NCBI RefSeq assembly: GCF_018398425.1
Contig: NZ_JADPMV010000001.1
Span: 1,798,001 to 1,862,000 of the forward strand
Direction of reading: 5' to 3'
DNA length: 64,000 nt
Source of the DNA: Pseudomonas lalucatii
Lineage (GTDB): Bacteria > Pseudomonadota > Gammaproteobacteria > Pseudomonadales > Pseudomonadaceae
Shown here: positions 1 to 7,366 of the stretch, piece by piece
How positions within the stretch are numbered: position 1 is the first letter of the stretch
Layout of the letters: every line of letters begins with the position of its first letter
Notes under the pieces: model-generated
Database searches by the model: none
Told to the model about the DNA's origin: nothing
What the model saw: the letters and a program-made list of their open reading frames with translations, nothing else
Made by a program: the position numbers and the translations under genes

Positions 1-2
1 TC

Positions 3-74
3 GGCACCCTGCTCTGGCTGATTTCGGTAGGCGCACTGCTGGGCGGCATGACCATAGCCTTGCCCCGCCCCTAG
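3..74 (+). CDS. C-terminal end of a hydrophobic protein (partial)
   Basis: An open frame enters from the left edge and stops at TAG 72-74. The visible 23 residues are hydrophobic (LLWLISVGALLGG core) and end in a short proline-rich tail, so this is probably the last membrane segment of a membrane protein. The gene starts outside the window, so family and length cannot be judged. It lies 45 bases before the next gene on the same strand. Confidence 0.45.
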   Translation, partial: GTLLWLISVGALLGGMTIALPRP

Positions 75-119
75 GCAGGCACACGAATAGCGGTATTTCC
101 GAAGGAGCGGAGCAACATC

Positions 120-449
120 ATGAAGCAAGCACTTATCGCCTTACTCATCCTGGCAGCGCCCGCTTTTGCAGATGAGGAAAAGCCAGTCGCTACCCAGGCG
201 GCAGAAGCCGCCACCCCCTACGTGGAAGCCTTCAGCAAAAGCGTAAGCAGAACCCTCGCTGAGGTCATGGCCGGCGGCAAAGGCCCGATGGCCGAAGGTG
301 CGCGCGCCAACCTCAAGATGCAGGATCAGCGTGAGCGCGAAGCCAATCGCGGCACCCGCAAGAGCATGAAGGAGTGCATCAAGCCTGGAAGCGTCATTGA
401 CGATGACGTGAAGGAGTGCATTGAAGGACTACGCGAGAAGACGTGGTAA
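120..449 (+). CDS. small exported protein of unknown function
   Basis: 109 residues. Residues 1-17 form a typical signal peptide (MKQ, then a hydrophobic ALIALLILAAP core, then AFA before DEE), so the mature protein should be periplasmic, about 92 residues, highly charged and mostly helical in look. It has two cysteines in the last third (KECIKPG and KECIEGL), spaced to allow a disulphide. A GGAG sits 8 bases before the ATG. I do not recognise the family. The last 20-odd residues recur in a separate broken copy just downstream (492-596), which suggests a local duplication. Base composition is ordinary here, unlike the AT-rich gene that follows. Confidence 0.6.
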   Translation: MKQALIALLILAAPAFADEEKPVATQAAEAATPYVEAFSKSVSRTLAEVMAGGKGPMAEGARANLKMQDQREREANRGTRKSMKECIKPGSVIDDDVKECIEGLREKTW

Positions 450-491
450 CCCTACCTAGCTAAAAACCGTGGTCTGCCCCCATATATTCCC

Positions 492-596
492 ATGAAGGAA
501 TGCATCAAACCTGGGAACGCCATTGATGATGATGTGAAAGAATGTATGGAAGGAACAAAAAACAAGGCACGGCAGGAAATACTAGAATTATATTAG
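492..596 (+). pseudogene. 34-codon remnant duplicating the C-terminus of the upstream exported protein
   Basis: An ATG frame at 492-596 encodes a peptide beginning MKECIKPGNAIDDDVKECME. This matches residues 82-101 of the protein at 120-449 (MKECIKPGSVIDDDVKECIE) at 17 of 20 positions. It then continues with a different 14-residue tail to TAG. It has no signal peptide and no clear ribosome-binding site. It looks like the surviving 3' end of a second gene copy, cut at its 5' side. Its tail is AT-rich like the next gene, so the junction may mark the left border of an insertion. Confidence 0.55.
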
Positions 597-605
597 GATG
601 AAAGT

Positions 606-2864
606 ATGAGCAGCCCGAAAGAGTCGGAAGTATCTGAAAAACTTATAGATTATTTGATAGGGACTATTGACGGCTTTGAAATGGAAAGCCTGATATCTAG
701 GCTGCTTGGAATAAGGCATGGAGAAGGTTTTGAGTGTCTCGGTGGGAGGAAGGATGGTGGCGCTGATGGAATGTTTGTAGGCATTTACCAACAGCGGAAC
801 GAACACTACGTACAAATTAGCAAGGAAAGCGGAGCGGAAAAAAAGATTGAGAGAACAGTTAAGCGCTTAAGAGAGGTCGGTCGAAATCCAAAAGCGATAA
901 CGTACTGGACGAATATTTCGATACCTACGCGAGACATTATAGAAGAAAAACTAACTGAGTCACTAAGCGTGACTGTAAGGATCAGGGAAAAACTATCTCT
1001 CGCTCAATTGATCAACGAAAATGATGATTCAAGGCGGTTATTTAGGGAGATGTTTGCAAGAGAGATTGCAGAACTTTCAAAACAAAAGGCTGCTAGCGAG
1101 GGGAAGAAGTTAGGATTCACGAGCGACCCAACAGTCTATACGTTCCTGAAGTTTGAGGTGGGTGATAGGCACAAAAGGGATAATCTTACAGAGCCGGTCG
1201 CAGATGCAATGATTTACTGGGCTCTCAGAGAGACTGACCCTGATAAAAATACACTACTGTCCAGAGGCGAACTTAAGAAGAAAATAGCAGCTGCTTTGCC
1301 CGGCGCTCAAAACATGATTATTCCAAACATAGATCATAGATTAGAGCAGTTGTGTAGGCGAGGAGCAGAGACTCCTAGGGTTCGTTATTATAGAACTCAA
1401 GATGCATATTGTTTGCCTTATGAAATGAGACTGGAGATTGCTGAAGAAAGCATTGCCGACATTGAGCTAACCGAGTTCGTAAGAAAATCGTTAGAGGATA
1501 GCGCAAGAGAACGCGGGGCAGATGGTAAAAGTAGGCTTATTGCAGATATAGCAATTTCAGTTATCTACCAACATTTCTTTGAGCAAGGGTTGGTCTTAGC
1601 CGCCTTTTTGGAGAAAAGGCTAGAGTCTATATCGTCACAAGAGCAGGTTGTTGAGACTGAATTAATGAGGTCTCTTGATGCTGAGGCAATATCTCCAAAG
1701 CTATATGGTGTTGCCCTTAATGTTCTGAGGTCGTTTTTCTATTCGCCAAGCGAACGCCAGGTTTTATTTCAGAAAAAATTAAGTCGCACCTCTCTTTTGC
1801 TGATTTCGCTCAAGCATTCACCGCAATTGCTCGAGTATTTTAATGGTATGACTGGCAAGTTTAGGCTTTTTATTGGCACTGATATAATAGTTAAAGCGCT
1901 TTCAGAGTACTACCTTGGAGGGGAGTCTAAAACCTTAACTAATCTCCTATCTGTTGCGCGAGCAGCAGGTGCGCAGTTGATATTGACCGAACCAGTCGTT
2001 GAGGAGGTTTACACTCACCTTAATGCGGTGAATCAAGAGTTTAAGAATCATTATGCAGCAAGAGAGCAATTTATAACTCCGAGCATTGCCTCGCAAAGTC
2101 AGCGAATACTGATCAGGGCATACTTTTATACAAAATCTATCGGAAAGACCCGGAGCTGGAGTAGTTATTTAGGGACGTTTGTAGATTTCCTTCTGTTGAA
2201 CTCTCGGAACATTGAGGCTCAAGCGCAGCTGCAGGCTTTTTTAGTTAAATACTTTGGATTTTTGTTCTTGTCTCGAGAGGAGCTCGAAAAGGGAGTCGTG
2301 CTTGATAATGTTAACAAGCTAGCTGGGTCGCTACAAAATAGAGATCCAGAAAAAAACGCTGCCTTGGCACAGAATGATGCTCTTTTGGCTTATGCAGTAT
2401 ATGCTCAGCGCAAATTGAATAATGAAGTTGCCAAGTATGATGGCTACGGCCTTTCCACTTGGTGGCTAACCAAGGAAATAAGAATACTTTCTTATACTGC
2501 TGATTTGGTTAGGTCCAACGGTACGCCTTATGTTATGAGGCCAGAGTTCTTGCTTAATTATCTGTCCTTGTCGCCAAAGGCTAATCTAACTGACGAAGCG
2601 CGGCAATTACTTCCGACTCATGTGGGGTTGCAGTTGGGACAGCATCTGCCTGATGCGCAGATGGAGAAGCTTCTTTCCGCTGTTGAGGAATGGCAGGAAC
2701 TTCCCCAAGAACGTATTGAAATACAGATGAGTGTTTTTGCAGACAAGCTAAAGCATGATCGCCTAAAAAGGTATACAACCGAGCTTGATATGAGCGATTT
2801 TGATATTTTTAATCAAGAGCTAAGTGCTCTTAAAGAAAGCCTTAGGCTTGAGGGGAAAAGTTAG
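606..2864 (+). CDS. putative two-nuclease protein: restriction-endonuclease-like N-terminus plus PIN-like domain
   Basis: 752 residues, clearly AT-rich against the GC-rich surroundings, with an AGGA about 10 bases before the ATG. The N-terminal region (about 25-130) has GGRKDGGADGMF (D50, D54) followed by YVQISK (Q70, K73). This is the D...(E/Q)xK layout of PD-(D/E)xK nucleases of the Mrr/restriction type. A second part (about 418-625) starts LFIGTDIIVKAL (D426) and continues with LTEPVVEEVYTHL (E466/E467), QNDALLAYAV (D591) and a WWLTKE strand (E624). This matches the spacing and acidic residues of PIN ribonucleases. The middle (180-400) and the end (630-752) are helical and unrecognised. 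The gene stands alone with no partner. Function is inferred as nucleic-acid cleavage, possibly defence. The family assignment comes from motifs only, and it could be a degenerate relative. Confidence 0.6.
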   Translation: MSSPKESEVSEKLIDYLIGTIDGFEMESLISRLLGIRHGEGFECLGGRKDGGADGMFVGIYQQRNEHYVQISKESGAEKKIERTVKRLREVGRNPKAITYWTNISIPTRDIIEEKLTESLSVTVRIREKLSLAQLINENDDSRRLFREMFAREIAELSKQKAASEGKKLGFTSDPTVYTFLKFEVGDRHKRDNLTEPVADAMIYWALRETDPDKNTLLSRGELKKKIAAALPGAQNMIIPNIDHRLEQLCRRGAETPRVRYYRTQDAYCLPYEMRLEIAEESIADIELTEFVRKSLEDSARERGADGKSRLIADIAISVIYQHFFEQGLVLAAFLEKRLESISSQEQVVETELMRSLDAEAISPKLYGVALNVLRSFFYSPSERQVLFQKKLSRTSLLLISLKHSPQLLEYFNGMTGKFRLFIGTDIIVKALSEYYLGGESKTLTNLLSVARAAGAQLILTEPVVEEVYTHLNAVNQEFKNHYAAREQFITPSIASQSQRILIRAYFYTKSIGKTRSWSSYLGTFVDFLLLNSRNIEAQAQLQAFLVKYFGFLFLSREELEKGVVLDNVNKLAGSLQNRDPEKNAALAQNDALLAYAVYAQRKLNNEVAKYDGYGLSTWWLTKEIRILSYTADLVRSNGTPYVMRPEFLLNYLSLSPKANLTDEARQLLPTHVGLQLGQHLPDAQMEKLLSAVEEWQELPQERIEIQMSVFADKLKHDRLKRYTTELDMSDFDIFNQELSALKESLRLEGKS

Positions 2865-2870
2865 AAAAAG

Positions 2871-2987
2871 TGGCTACATCGGCTTATTTTTCTGGAATAG
2901 AGTCGTCTAGCCAGCATAGGGGAGCGCTGTAGGTCCCGATTTATGGGGCTTTCTGGCCTAGTGGGACGGTTCGTAGCGGATTCATAA
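2871..2987. repeat. imperfect direct repeat, left copy (attachment-site-like)
   Basis: A 117-bp stretch that aligns without gaps to 3865-3981. By hand I count about 75 of 117 identities, concentrated in blocks: CTACATCGGC and TTTTTCTGGAA at the left, TTATGGG in the middle, GATTCATAA at the right end (2979-2987). The spacing from CTACATC to GATTCATAA is 105 bases in both copies. The terminal GATTCATAA equals the anticodon-loop region of tRNA-Met, which is continued as a real tRNA half only in the right copy. Confidence 0.6.
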
Positions 2988-3027
2988 ACCCAAGCTTCAG
3001 TAACGCGTAAGCCAGCTCCAATTAGCG

Positions 3028-3134
3028 TTAAGGAAGCTCTGAAAAAGCCCTGAATTTGCGAAGCGACCACCCTGTAGCCCGCATGGTTGCTGGGGCGTAT
3101 TTTTCGAAGGCTGACTTTTTCAGACCATCCTTAA
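3028..3134. mobile_element. 107-bp MITE-like element with 22-bp terminal inverted repeats
   Basis: The left end 3028-3049 (TTAAGGAAGCTCTGAAAAAG, then CC) and the reverse complement of the right end 3113-3134 (TTAAGGATGGTCTGAAAAAG, then TC) match at 19 of 22 positions. The 63 bases between them hold no open frame. TTAA at both outer ends could be part of the repeat or a target duplication. The size and lack of a transposase suggest a non-autonomous element. The right terminus overlaps the stop codon of the SRAP gene. Confidence 0.6.
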
Positions 3135-3838
3135 TGGGCAGGGCCGGCAGACAGGCTCTGCACCAGTTCGGGGTAGTCATTGCGGGTGTTGTTGACCTCT
3201 GTGCTGACCGGGTGGGCGATAAGGTCAATCCGAGCCTGGGCCACCGCTTCGCCAACTTGTTCAGCCGATAGATTGTCCGACAGCCACAGGTCGAACTGTT
3301 CCGGGGCCAGGACAACGGGCATGCGGTTGTGGATGGCGTGGATGGTCGGTGCCGCTTCGGTGGTGAGCAGCGCGCAAGACAGGACTTGTCGATCATCCGG
3401 CCCCTGCCAGGTGGACCACAGCGCGGCGAAGGCCAGCATCGAGTCATCAGGGGCATGGATGTAGTACGGCTGCTTTACCTTGCGTCCGCTCGGGCTGAGT
3501 GCCTGCTGTTGAGCGTTCCACTCGTACCAGCCCTGGGCAGGCATCAGGCAGCGCTTAGTGCGGTAGCTGTGCCGCCACATGGGCTTTTCGGCCGCTTCTT
3601 CACTGCAGGCATTGAAGGTCAGGGTCGGCAGGCTGGGCTTCTTCCACCACCCCGGAATCAGCCCCCAGCGAGCCGGCACGACCTCGGGCGATCCGTCTTC
3701 ATTGTTCAGGACGATGGGTACCGTCATGGTCGGGGCTACATTGTAGATACGCTGAACCCACCGCCCGGAGTTGCGCGCGCCGATATGCCAATAGCGCTCC
3801 ATGGCTGATTCATCGGGGCTGACGTATCGACCGCACAT
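3131..3838 (-). CDS. SRAP domain protein (YedK/HMCES type), abasic-site DNA-protein crosslinker
   Basis: 235 residues from the ATG at 3838, chosen because the family needs Cys directly after Met (MCGRY); AAGAGG lies 5 bases upstream. SRAP proteins use Cys2 to form a thiazolidine crosslink with abasic sites in single-stranded DNA. Visible landmarks are MCGRYV, the ARWGLIPGWW segment, CLMPAQGWYEW (catalytic-region Glu), and IHNRMPVVL with the conserved His. The usual NAR(S/A)ET motif reads NACSEEA here, so the expected Arg is Cys. The stop codon lies inside the terminal repeat of a MITE-like element, so the natural C-terminus may have been altered. The gene is the only cargo between two 117-bp direct repeats, in keeping with SRAP genes being common on mobile DNA. 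Confidence 0.9.
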   Translation of the reverse strand: MCGRYVSPDESAMERYWHIGARNSGRWVQRIYNVAPTMTVPIVLNNEDGSPEVVPARWGLIPGWWKKPSLPTLTFNACSEEAAEKPMWRHSYRTKRCLMPAQGWYEWNAQQQALSPSGRKVKQPYYIHAPDDSMLAFAALWSTWQGPDDRQVLSCALLTTEAAPTIHAIHNRMPVVLAPEQFDLWLSDNLSAEQVGEAVAQARIDLIAHPVSTEVNNTRNDYPELVQSLSAGPAH

Positions 3839-3864
3839 GGGCACCTCTTGGGCTCAATCCGGGG

Positions 3865-3981
3865 TGACTACATCGGCCTGTTTTTCTGGAAAGCTCTGTT
3901 TTGGCGAGGGCCGAGGTAGGCTGAAAGCCCCGTTTTATGGGCTTTCCTGGGGCAGAGTGTAGCCGCTCAGGTGATTCATAA
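3865..3981. repeat. imperfect direct repeat, right copy (attachment-site-like)
   Basis: Partner of 2871-2987, with the same length, the same block order and the same 105-base internal spacing. Its right end (GATTCATAA, 3973-3981) is the start of a tRNA-Met 3' half that runs on to 4019. Repeats flanking a small cargo and ending in an anticodon loop are what successive tyrosine-recombinase insertions at a tRNA leave behind. No integrase is visible in the window. Confidence 0.6.
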
Positions 3982-4019
3982 TGCTGATGTCCCAGGTTCA
4001 AGTCCCGGTGTAGCCACCA
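3974..4019 (+). other. 3' half of a tRNA-Met gene (attachment-site footprint, not a functional tRNA)
   Basis: Bases 3974-4019 read as the anticodon loop with CAT (3977-3979), the 3' side of the anticodon stem, the variable loop, a T-arm with GGTTCAAGTCC, the acceptor strand TGTAGCC and an encoded CCA. The matching 5' acceptor, D-arm and 5' anticodon-stem sequence is absent upstream, where the 117-bp repeat lies instead. A 46-bp tRNA 3' end beginning in the anticodon loop is the usual identity block left by tRNA-targeting integrases. Confidence 0.7.
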
Positions 4020-4097
4020 TACAAATCAAAGGGTTAGCGAAAGCTAGCCCTTTGTCGTTTCTGGCTCCAGACTACATTCCAACTACCGGGCTGTTTT

Positions 4098-4469
4098 CTA
4101 GGAGCTCCAGGGGTCTACCAGCTCCACGCCAAGCGACTCGAAATGACGGATGTTGCGCGTAGCCACTAGCGCATCATGCAGCCGGCCGATGACTGCAATC
4201 GAGTGGCGAGCCGTGGCGCCGACGCTGCCGTTCGTCGGCCTCATCGTTCAAAAAATGAACAAAGCGCATTTGCGCCGCTCAGAGAGTAGCCAGTCGACGG
4301 CGGCGGCATTCGCCTCGCCTTCCAGCGAACCAGGAGCTTTTTTCTCACGGGCCAGTGCCATGTGCGGGGGAGCCTTTACCTTTGAAAGAGGAAATCGAAT
4401 GATGGAGAGCAGTTCATTCGCCAGTTTTTTCTGCATTTGAGGTTTCGTCACCGAACCCGAAAGCCGCAC
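4098..4469 (-). pseudogene. broken VapC/FitB-type PIN toxin gene remnant
   Basis: On the minus strand 4244-4098 reads a C-terminal VapC-like stretch (HSIAVIGRLHDALVATRN, then IRHFESLGVELVDPW, then stop). VATRNIRHFE and the closing DPW are typical of FitB/VapC toxins. A second open stretch, 4469-4248, ends with EANAAAVDWLLSERRKCALF, like the early helix of the same family, then stops. The two pieces are in different frames and the central part of the PIN fold is missing, so the gene is dead. The identification rests on short motifs. No antitoxin is clear. Confidence 0.4.
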
Positions 4470-4556
4470 TGGAGACGTTTCTTCACTGCAAACGTAAAAA
4501 CACCTGAACCATAACGCCCTGACTACATGGTTCAGCTGATCTAGAAAGAGGCCCCC

Positions 4557-5222
4557 ATGGATTTCAACGTTCTTACTGCATTTCTCGAGCAGAAATCGAC
4601 CATGGAGTTTATGCGCCTAGGGATAGTGTATGCGCACCTGATCGCCTGCTGTGTCGCCATCGGCATGGTGTTGACCAGCGATTTCGCAATGATCAAAGAG
4701 TTGTTCAAGGGCGGGAAGTCCCACCTGCAGGACAGCCAGCACATGGAAAGCCTGCAGAAGTCGGTTTCCGCGGCACTGGCGGTACTCTGGGTCAGCGGTA
4801 TCGCCATCATCTGGCTCGATATCAACGCCAACGGCCTGTCCTACCTGCTCAACCCCAAGCTGCAGGCCAAGATTGCCATCGTGATGCTGCTGACCTTCAA
4901 CGGCATGCTGCTGCACGGCCTGGTGTTGCCCGCCCTGCAGAAGGCCGGCTCGCTGCTCGAGCTGAAGTTCAGCATGCGCATGTTCGCCCTGTTCGCCGGT
5001 GCCCTGTCGGGGGTTTCCTGGTTCTACGCGGCGATGCTGGGGGTCGGTCGCCCGCTGTCCTGGAAATACTCGCTGGTCGAGATCCTCGCCGCCTATCCGG
5101 TGCTGATCGTCGGCGGTTTCCTCGCGATGGTGCTGCTCACCCAGTGGGCGAAGCAGCGCGAAGAGCACGGCGACCTCGCTCTGGCCCCCGCCTATCGCAA
5201 CCCCGCACTGGCGGCCGGCTGA
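4557..5222 (+). CDS. integral membrane protein of unknown function (about five membrane segments)
   Basis: 221 residues. Hydrophobic stretches lie near residues 20-42, 70-90, 105-125, 140-162 and 175-197, separated by short charged loops, and the C-terminal tail (AKQREEHGDLALAP) is hydrophilic. No catalytic motif is evident. The overall look is that of small conserved inner-membrane proteins of Pseudomonas annotated only as hypothetical. AAAGAGG lies about 7 bases before the ATG at 4557, supporting this start over the in-frame ATG at 4602. It is a single gene followed by a strong hairpin. Codon use returns to the high-GC host style, so the accessory region ends before it. Confidence 0.7.
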   Translation: MDFNVLTAFLEQKSTMEFMRLGIVYAHLIACCVAIGMVLTSDFAMIKELFKGGKSHLQDSQHMESLQKSVSAALAVLWVSGIAIIWLDINANGLSYLLNPKLQAKIAIVMLLTFNGMLLHGLVLPALQKAGSLLELKFSMRMFALFAGALSGVSWFYAAMLGVGRPLSWKYSLVEILAAYPVLIVGGFLAMVLLTQWAKQREEHGDLALAPAYRNPALAAG

Positions 5223-5266
5223 ATCGTCCTGCTGGTGACCGATACCTAGCTCGCCAGCCTGGACCA

Positions 5267-5300
5267 GACGCCCTCGCACGCCAAGCCGTGCGAGGGCGTC
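5267..5300 (+). terminator. hairpin terminator after the membrane-protein gene
   Basis: A perfect 14-bp stem, GACGCCCTCGCACG with CGTGCGAGGGCGTC, and a 6-base loop, followed by TTGCTTTG. The T-run is imperfect but the stem is very stable, and it lies 44 bases past the stop codon. Confidence 0.75.
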
Positions 5301-5435
5301 TTGCTTTGTACCTGTCGCCGACGCCGCCCTATTGCACTCGATCCGCCCGCGCCCGGCCCGCAGTCCGGCGCCCGGGCCGCGCGCGCCGAGGTCAGCTTGG
5401 CCGATGCCGCAGTGTCGAGCGCAGCACACGCCCCC

Positions 5436-6164
5436 CTATTGAGTCAGCGAATCGGCCAGGGCCCGCAGCAGCGCCGCGCCATCGCCCTTCCAGGCGCTGC
5501 CGTGCATGCAGGCCAGGGTGGTGGGCTGGGCGCTCGCCAGGTGTTCGAGCAAGGCACGGGCGTTGCGGGTGTGCGAGAAGTAGTCCAGTTCATGCCGGTA
5601 GGCCTCGCTGGGCCCCAGGATGTCCAACTCCGTGACGGGCGGGAGATCACAGCCGCCCTGGGTGAACAGGTCGCCGCAGAACAGCGTGCCGGTGCGCTCC
5701 TCGGCGATAAAGCCGCATTCCCAGGCGTGGGGCAGGTGCGGGGCATCGAACCAGCGCACCACACGTGCGCCCAGTTCGAGGCGCTCGCCGTCGGCCATGG
5801 CCCGCGGTCGGCGGTCGGCCAGGTCCTCGATCGACACCATGGCGGCGATCGTCCCGCACAGGGGCACGGACTGCGGCGCGGCAGCCAGCCACTCGTTGAG
5901 CGAACCGCATTCGTCCGACTCCACATGGGAGAAGGCGATATAGCGCAGGCGCTCGACCGGCAGGATGCTGGCGACGGCCTCGCGTACCAGGGGAAACATC
6001 TTGCGCGGGCCGGTGTGGAACAGCAGGGGCTCGTCGTCGACGATCAGGTACTGGTTGAACGAGAAGCCGCCGGCGCCCGGGATCACCAGCGGCGTGTTGA
6101 TGCGATAGATGCCGTCGGCCACCTCATGCACATTGGTGCCCGACTGGTTGTTGGTAACGCTCAT
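5436..6164 (-). CDS. metallo-beta-lactamase-fold protein with flavodiiron-type (HxExD) metal site
   Basis: 242 residues from the ATG at 6164, with GAGGAGGG just upstream; an upstream in-frame extension to 6251 lacks such a site. The fold's first metal motif reads HVESDECG, with Glu in the second position and Asp in the third. This is as in the di-iron oxygen reductase domain of flavodiiron proteins (HxExD) rather than the zinc HxHxDH motif. Later ligands follow: a His in APHLPH, Asp in CGDLF and His in CMHGSAW. There is no flavodoxin domain, so this is a stand-alone ODP-like module. The sequence fits a di-iron hydrolase or oxygen/NO-reactive protein. The substrate is unknown. The following minus-strand genes are not obviously related. 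Confidence 0.75.
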   Translation of the reverse strand: MSVTNNQSGTNVHEVADGIYRINTPLVIPGAGGFSFNQYLIVDDEPLLFHTGPRKMFPLVREAVASILPVERLRYIAFSHVESDECGSLNEWLAAAPQSVPLCGTIAAMVSIEDLADRRPRAMADGERLELGARVVRWFDAPHLPHAWECGFIAEERTGTLFCGDLFTQGGCDLPPVTELDILGPSEAYRHELDYFSHTRNARALLEHLASAQPTTLACMHGSAWKGDGAALLRALADSLTQ

Positions 6165-6353
6165 GCCGCCCTCCTCGCTTCGCCAGTGAAGATCCGCGCC
6201 GCATCGCTCGACTACAGGTATACCGAAACGCCTGCGGCTGTCGCCGAGCACGCCGCGGCCCCTGGGCCAGCACCACGGGCCAATCGCAGGCGTGTGCCCC
6301 GGACCACCTTAGTCGTCCACCGCGAGGGCGCACCGTGCAGGCGCCCTCCGCGC

Positions 6354-6659
6354 TCATCCCCACTGCCGGCCGAGCGCCGCCAGTCCCGCACGCTGCAGGT
6401 CATCCGGGCTCATGACGATGCGGAACTTGCAGTTGGCCTGGAAGTTGAGGAAGAACGGTTCCGCAATAGCCGGCACCGCCGAGGGCTCCGGCACCTCGAT
6501 CACGAAGACGCCGGCCCGGGTGCCGTCCTGCTCGGTGAAGTAGGCGGCCTCCGGCTTGATGGTGGCGAGGATGCGGGCGATGACCTCGCCACAGGTGCCG
6601 TTTCTGACGAGCGCATTGAACGGCTCATGGGGGAACTCCACCGAGAGCAACATTTTCAT
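6354..6659 (-). CDS. small protein of unknown function (DUF3303-like)
   Basis: 101 residues beginning MKMLLSVEFPHEPFN, with an alternating strand-helix pattern typical of small ferredoxin-like dimers. The segment GTRAGVFVIEVPEPSAVPAI, followed by FFLNFQ and an IVMSPDD end, resembles the DUF3303 and Dabb-like group. There is no catalytic signature. The AAGGAAGT upstream of the ATG at 6659 is a good ribosome-binding site. It lies between the metallo-hydrolase and a decayed methyltransferase on the same strand, with about 190-base gaps, so an operon is uncertain. Confidence 0.6.
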   Translation of the reverse strand: MKMLLSVEFPHEPFNALVRNGTCGEVIARILATIKPEAAYFTEQDGTRAGVFVIEVPEPSAVPAIAEPFFLNFQANCKFRIVMSPDDLQRAGLAALGRQWG

Positions 6660-6832
6660 TCGATGACTTCCTTCTACAAAGGCGGCATTCGAAGGCGGTG
6701 CCGCTTGCGCCCTGCTGCGAACCTGCCGAGCGACTCGCCGGCCGGCGGGGCGCGAGCGGGGAACGCTGGCGTTGCCACCGGAACCCATGAGCCTGAACCG
6801 CCACACCGCAGCCAAGCGAACGGCACTGCGCC

Positions 6833-7133
6833 TCATGCCGCCCAGGTGGCGGAGACGATCAGCGCCGGCATGCCGAACTCGACGGCCGCCTGCTTGCACC
6901 GGGTCACGGCCAGCATGTCCTCGTTCGGATCGCGGCCCACCATGCGCCCCGACGCCCCGACCCGGGCCGCGGCAGCGCAGGCCAGCACGCCGGTGGCGCA
7001 GGCAACATCCAGCACCAGCTGTGCCGACGCCCTCCGCCGCGTCCAGCACCAGCGGGGCCCACTGCTGGAACAGGGCCGGGACGAACAGGGCTTCGGACAC
7101 GTCGGCCGGGGAACCGCCTGGTTGCCGGGTCAT
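6833..7133 (-). pseudogene. frameshifted and truncated SAM-dependent methyltransferase
   Basis: A first open stretch from 7133 encodes an MTRQPGG start and LFVPALFQQWAPLVLDAAEG. The reading then has to change frame near 7020 to continue as LVLDVACATGVLACAAAARV, which is a UbiE/Methyltransf_11 motif I (LDVACGTG) with DPN as motif II. This second stretch stops at 6833, only about 100 residues in total against roughly 250-280 for the family. Both the frameshift and the early end argue for a pseudogene. A sequencing error could explain the first but not the missing C-terminal half. Confidence 0.65.
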
Positions 7134-7366
7134 AGGCCTCCTCCCTGCTGGTCGCGCGGCGCGGCGAGCACAGCTGGACACACGCGAACTCACTCTACAA
7201 GTAGAGACCAGCAGCCGCGTTCGCGCGCCCGCCATGGCGGCCCTGCTCGCCTTGCCCTAGACAAAGTTGTTCTATGGCCAGCCCGGCTCATCAGGAGTGG
7301 ATATTTATCGCCTCAGCCGGCCGCGGGGCGCGGCCGCCGAACCACCCACGCCGGGATGCGCCGCGG

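Noticed and set aside
3329..3808. Plus-strand frame across the SRAP gene
   Set aside because: Shadow of the minus-strand SRAP gene; no recognisable domain and no ribosome-binding site.
3974..4019. A functional tRNA-Met
   Set aside because: Only the 3' half is present; no 5' acceptor, D-arm or 5' anticodon strand can be folded from the upstream sequence.
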